From NCBI RefSeq assembly GCF_017654505.1, contig NC_054537.1, positions 68,043,145 through 68,107,144 of the forward strand: a DNA stretch of 64,000 bases, written 5' to 3'. The stretch comes from Polyodon spathula. Its lineage: Eukaryota; Chordata; Actinopteri; Acipenseriformes; Polyodontidae. Both the position numbers and the translations under genes were made by a program. Below, piece by piece: positions 59,211 to 64,000 of this stretch. The stretch's first letter is position 1; each line of letters begins with the position of its first letter. Below the pieces are notes generated by a model. That model did not search any database and was not told the origin of the DNA. It was given only the letters and a program-made list of their open reading frames with translations.

Positions 59211-62200
59211 CAACATTTACTCCATAATAAGCTGATTGCATTTGAATTTTGGGACCAGGGAGTGTAATTAACAATATTTCAGATTACTGAACCCAGGTCT
59301 CAGGGCTGGATGCCGACGTGGATACTAATGTACAAATTAATTGAGAAACTTCCTCTAGCAGCCATTATGGAAGGCTCTTCTCTACTCGTTATGCTAGTAA
59401 GGATTGCAGCTAGCCAATCAACCTGAATGCAATTCCACCCTGACACGTTACAATATGTATGATTTGCATATAGCTGCCAACATTCAATGTGAGTCAACAG
59501 ATATATAACACTATATATCCAAAATACATTCACAGCATTGATGCTAACAGATTATTTTACATTGCTGAGCAATTCTGTATTAAAGTTGAACATGCAAATA
59601 GTAAAAAAAAATAAAATAGAAGGCTTTATACATTTGTAAGTAGTAGTGAACTAATATGCATTTTATTTTCTCAAGACCCTTTAATTTTTCTGAATATTAC
59701 CTAAAAAATAGTAGGTAATGTCTTCCATTCAACCCCTTATCTGTGAGATGTATGCAACAAAGTTAAGCACTGTGTCTTCTTTATCCAAACTGCTATGACA
59801 TGATGATGGTTATTCTTGGCTAATCTTGTAAAGTTAACCTTTTAAAAAAAGTGTGCATATGGTTGGGAGAGGGAGGTGAAGGACTGGGATGGGATGGACA
59901 GCAGTGTACAGGACTGTAATCATCCTAGTGCTGTCCCTGTCCATATCTAATGTAAGGTTATAGGAATATCATAATCCCTTCTCTGAGCTCCTTTGCACTG
60001 AAGATGATGACTAAATTTCCAGTGTCTTATCACACACTCACAGGCTGGAACTAATACAAGGGGTTCTGAAGGAAACACTGCATGAAAAGTGGGGATGAGA
60101 TGATCAGATTAACAGCTATTGGATTTGTTCGCGCTGGTTGCAATCGGAGTGGAGCAGGCGTTGTTCAAAATGCCCATGGAGATGCAAAGCCTTAACCAAT
60201 CCTTTCACCCATTTAAACTCTCTTGGGGTTGAGGAGGAGGTGGTGGGGTGGGTGCGTAAGTAGGGGAGACAAAATTTAACACTTTGGGGACTTGGTAAAT
60301 GTATCCAAGGGGCAGATACCGTCAAAGGCAAGTGGGATTTACACACTATGCAACAGGATGCCTGAGTTGTTAGCAGTAAGGCTTTTTGTCCAATGCTGTG
60401 TGAAGGTTTTTCAGTAGTTTTCCTCTACCTCTCTTGTAGAGAAGTGTGTCCTGTCTGATAAAGAATAATAACAGCTGAATACCTTGTAGGTCTCGGAATC
60501 TTCCCCATATAGCACATAAACAGAAAATCAAAGTCGTATTTTGTGGGAAGGTTCGTTTTATAAAATACCTACCACTGGTCAGGCTTCTTAGTAGTGTTAT
60601 AGTTGTATTATATCCCTTATGTATTATGTTTGGTAAATGTTTCTTTAAGGCAACATATGTATCTAATAGATTAGTTTGTCAATGTGGTCTTTCTATGACG
60701 ATTACATTGAATTACATTACATAATGTATGATTCTTGAAGGAAGTAAGGTAGTTACAAAATTAACTATTTTAGCACATTGCTTAGAAAAACAATACTTAT
60801 ATGCCGAGCCTTCTCAGAAATACATATGCAGAAAATGTTATTTATTTTTTTAAACAGTTCTATTTAGAACAGATGTAAAACATATTACACAGACTTTTGC
60901 AAAAACCTTGTGCATACTATAACTTGTGTGGAAGCTGTGATAAATAAGGATGTCATACCAAATTTAATACAGATCAAAAGAAGTCAGTACTATGATCAAG
61001 ACATTTCTTTACTTAGAAGATTTTTGCTAAATAATGTTTTAGACAAATGGTAAAATGTATAACAACATTTAAAGTTATGTCATTGAAAGTCAATTAAATA
61101 TATCATTACCTGTAAATTCAGACATGGAAGGATTGAAGATCTGAAATGACTGCATGTCAATATTTATGGCCAAAGTATGCATTTTTTAAAAAAAAATATG
61201 AAGTATGCATCACTACCTTGTTGCATAGTGCTCTGGAATCCTATGCTAAGTCATTTCATTAGAGTTAAAAATAGCAGCTCAGCACAACAGGGTCGGTCGA
61301 TAAGTTAATGGCACAAATCAATAGAAAAGATTTGGGAGAGATCTTAATTAAAGAAACAACTGCTGATACAAATTATGTTTTCAATGTATTGATATCACAG
61401 AGGGCAGGAGGTTGTGTGTAGATGAGCATTGATCAATGTGCATAACATTTGCATCACTTTTCATCATCCACCAAGATCACTTAAGGTTCTCGTCTTTTGT
61501 TGTTTACTTACAGACGCTGCTTGGGAAATTTCAAGACACTGCCAGCCTCCTACACCTCCCTCAAGGTGAATTGAAGGTCCAAAGGTTTAGTGTCTGTTTC
61601 TATAGCTACACTATCCCTTCAGGACGCTGCATTAAATAATTTTTAAAAAGGGGTTTTAACACGTATTGTCATTTTACGTAAGAGAAAGGAGGATAGAATC
61701 TATCTACTATAAAATACTTAACCCATAAAGATCCTGTGCTTGTTATCAATTCTCTGCATACATGTTAGCAGTGTTACATTATTTGGAAATTTCTTCTTAT
61801 TTACCTCATAAAATACTTCTTTGCAAGATGCCCCCAGTGTTCTTTAGGCATGCAGGTTTGATTTTGAGGTTGTGGTTTGAAATAGCATGCCAAGATTGAG
61901 ACAAATGGTCAACATAGCCTAAAATTCCTAATGTAGGTAGGAGCTAAGATCTCTCTGTGCTTACACAGGGCAAATGAGGAAAGCAGCAGAGCCTCCATTC
62001 TCCAGTGAGCAGTATAACAATAATAATTAAAGGGAAGCTGAATTGATGGATCCCATTAAAAGCAGCAAAAATCCTCCAGTGGCCAAGCAGCACAAACATC
62101 CAAAGTCAATAGTTTGGATTCCCTGGATAGCTTGGACTGAGACCCAGTTTAAAGAGACATCAATCTGTGATGTCAGCAGCCAGCTAATGAAGCTTCAAAG

Positions 62201-62300
62201 AATCAATATTCAAGATCCCCCTTCTGAAAATAAAGTAATGTACCGGTATATGTTAGTATTCTTTTTTCCCCCAGCTCCAATTCTGTTAGTTCAGCATACA
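59211..62300. other. No gene seen
   Basis: AT-rich spacer without recognisable repeats or proteins. 60100-60420 and 61250-61430 are higher-complexity patches. Confidence 0.45.

Positions 62301-62302
<2 letters not shown>

Positions 62303-62360
<58 letters not shown>
62303..62360. repeat. (GT)n microsatellite
   Basis: About 29 GT units, followed by degenerate TGTATG/TATGTG repeats to about 62425. Confidence 0.95.
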
Positions 62361-62361
<1 letters not shown>

Positions 62362-62701
62362 TGTATGCTTGTATGTGTATATGTATGAATGCATGTATGT
62401 GTATACATGTGTGTTTGTGTGTGCAGGTTGAGAACATTAGGACATTTACTGTATATTAGGCTCTCTTTTTTCAGAAATCACAGTGAATTGAAAATTCATG
62501 CTTTGAACAATGCCCAGCCAAAGAGTGTAAACATAAATACTAAATTGCAGACTAAGATTATCTCCTTTAGTGGTTACCAAGAATAATGGATCTTCATTTT
62601 TCATGTTATTCACTGGTCCAGATAAACTTTTTTCAAACTATGCATTCCATAAATACTTATTAAATAGGACATGACTTTTGTCTATATCAGACTATTTTGG
62701 C

Positions 62702-62726
62702 TTTTTTTTTTTTTTTTTTTTTTTTT
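62702..62726. repeat. Poly-T tract
   Basis: Run of about 25 T. No AATAAA-type signal on the other strand was noted. Confidence 0.9.
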
Positions 62727-62810
62727 GTGATACTGTGACTAGGAACCTAGTGGATCATTTTTGTCCTGATTTATGATTTTTGGAATTTTAATCACATAGT
62801 GCCCGTTAAT

Positions 62811-62811
62811 T

Positions 62812-62882
<71 letters not shown>
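62811..62882. repeat. (ATA)n microsatellite
   Basis: About 24 uninterrupted units. Confidence 0.95.
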
Positions 62883-62883
<1 letters not shown>

Positions 62884-64000
62884 TAGCATTTTCAGGTACT
62901 CCTGGGACAGAGACTGCAAATAAAGGCACAAGCCGTTTATTATTTACAATTATTACGTTTATCAGAAAATAAAATCATAAGATGAGGGAAAGGGAACTGG
63001 GAGTCGAAAATGAAAATACATGATTACAATTAGTAGTAGTATTGGTTTCTTTTGATCCTTTTCCTCTCTGTCTCAATCTCTCCCCACACACACCCCTCTT
63101 TGTTACGCTTGTTTTCTCCAAACTCACAGTCTTTTTCCTGCACTCTTTTATATGCCCTTGCTTCCCCCCATCTTTTGCACCAAACCTGCACCTCAATTCT
63201 CCTCCACACACATCCACACAACCCCTGCACGCAGGCACACCCAATGCAATCCCTTATACACCCTCTACACTATCCTGATTCTCTTCTCCCTCACCCACCT
63301 TGCAAATTTGTATTATATCTATCAAAATAGCCACAGATTACAGTGGGCCCTATTCACAAACATTTAAGTTTGTATTTATTTTTATTTTATTTTATGAAAA
63401 TGAACTCCTAACCTAAATATGTTTTCAAGAACCATAGACCTAATTTAAATAAATCAAATATGCATTCAAAAACATTCCTAAACAAAACATTATTTAAATA
63501 TAGAGGACTGAACACACACTGATGATGGGTGGAATTTCAAATGACACAGAGGAAAAACTGCCATGGATGCTGAAGCTGTAGCTGCGGTGAGTTTGTGTAC
63601 TTGTTATATGTGAGGCACACATATTCAACTCCGTTTTCATACCCTTGCATCCAAATTGTACCAGATTAAGTTGAAGATGAAACCAGACTTTAGGCACCAA
63701 TCGGACCGTGGTGTCAGGGGACAGCGCCTCAGTTTCCCGCAGATTCTTCAATTCCAGGCTGGTAATTTGGGGGGTGGTGTCTGGCCATGTCTTTACCTGC
63801 TTTTCTAAAAGTTTTCATGACTGACAGGAATATGTTCTTGTTGGTTTTAAACTCGCTGTCAGCAGAGATGTTAAAACTTCTACTGTTAAAATATCTATTT
63901 AGTCCAGCTCAGCATTATAAAACTGGAGACTGAATACTGGTCCCCAGCTGAACTTTTGCACAGGCATAAAATTTCCTTATGTTGTTGCGATTTTTTGGAC
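62883..64000. other. No gene seen
   Basis: Contains a C-rich pyrimidine stretch at 63060-63300 (CACACACC-type) and otherwise AT-rich sequence. The minus-strand frame at 63751-63494 resembles no family I know. Confidence 0.45.

Noticed and set aside
62043..62459. 138-aa frame
   Set aside because: The second half is the (GT)n microsatellite and the first half resembles nothing known.
1..64000. CRISPR arrays, operons, ribosome-binding sites
   Set aside because: The sequence is vertebrate-like nuclear DNA; the direct repeats seen are microsatellites or transposon repeats without regular spacers.

Overview
The window looks like non-coding, repeat-rich vertebrate nuclear DNA, most likely from a fish. 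It is AT-rich, has long simple-sequence tracts, and carries a fish-type transposon mix: Tc1, hAT, DIRS, Penelope, LTR elements and small inverted-repeat elements. The Pro/Glu-rich LTR elements and DIRS ends remind me of sturgeon/paddlefish genomes, but that is a recollection and not a test. I found no convincing host protein-coding gene, tRNA, rRNA or CRISPR array. Every recognisable protein is transposon-derived and almost all are broken.

Layout. 1-219: hAT-like transposase (DUF4371-type) fragment. 1952-2126: giant GA/CT hairpin. 5.6-6.2 kb: sequence ending in a polyadenylation signal plus A39. 6980-7652: very short DIRS derivative. 8.4-9.8 kb: minus-strand remnant of an unclassified selfish gene. 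12043-13315: non-autonomous hAT element with a perfect 8-bp target duplication. 14423-16022: complete but dead Tc1 element. 16.0-17.15 kb and 19.4-21.35 kb: LTR-element pieces. 23725-24002: truncated small element (MITE). 25.05-25.64 kb: Penelope-like reverse transcriptase piece. 30.6-32.34 kb: minus-strand LTR element. 35526-36156: LTR-like block. 36955-43321: a DIRS element broken up by a later LTR element, other repeat debris and a second Tc1. 44.7-45.4 kb: LTR-like block. 47468-48693: pogo/Tigger-like non-autonomous element. 49840-52033: coding DNA transposon of a family I cannot assign to a named superfamily. 57248-57725: its MITE. 58762-59205: solo LTR with 5-bp target duplication. The intervals between are AT-rich and apparently gene-free; several higher-complexity blocks could be conserved non-coding DNA, which sequence alone cannot show.

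The most interesting system is the 49.8-52.0 kb transposon and its derivatives. Its minus-strand transposase (N-terminal CxxC zinc-binding region, then a core with candidate acidic residues and a CxxC/H insertion) lies downstream of a TATA box. That TATA box is preceded by two textbook heat-shock elements: TTCTAGAAAGTTCTAGAA at 51815-51832, and a GAAnnTTCnnGAA unit at 51868-51880. This suggests a heat-inducible transposon. The two MITEs (23.7 and 57.2 kb) are internal-deletion derivatives: they keep the last codons of the transposase and the terminal inverted repeats, but have lost the heat-shock promoter.

A second theme is a modular family of gag-like, apparently non-autonomous LTR elements (19.4, 30.6 and 37.3 kb). 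They share a zinc-knuckle region (in two copies), a 10-aa GEPHQSPVT-type repeat (in two), a 12-aa proline-rich PPPPEG-type repeat and an 11-aa HRPG-type repeat. Three LTRs also share a palindromic motif in U3.
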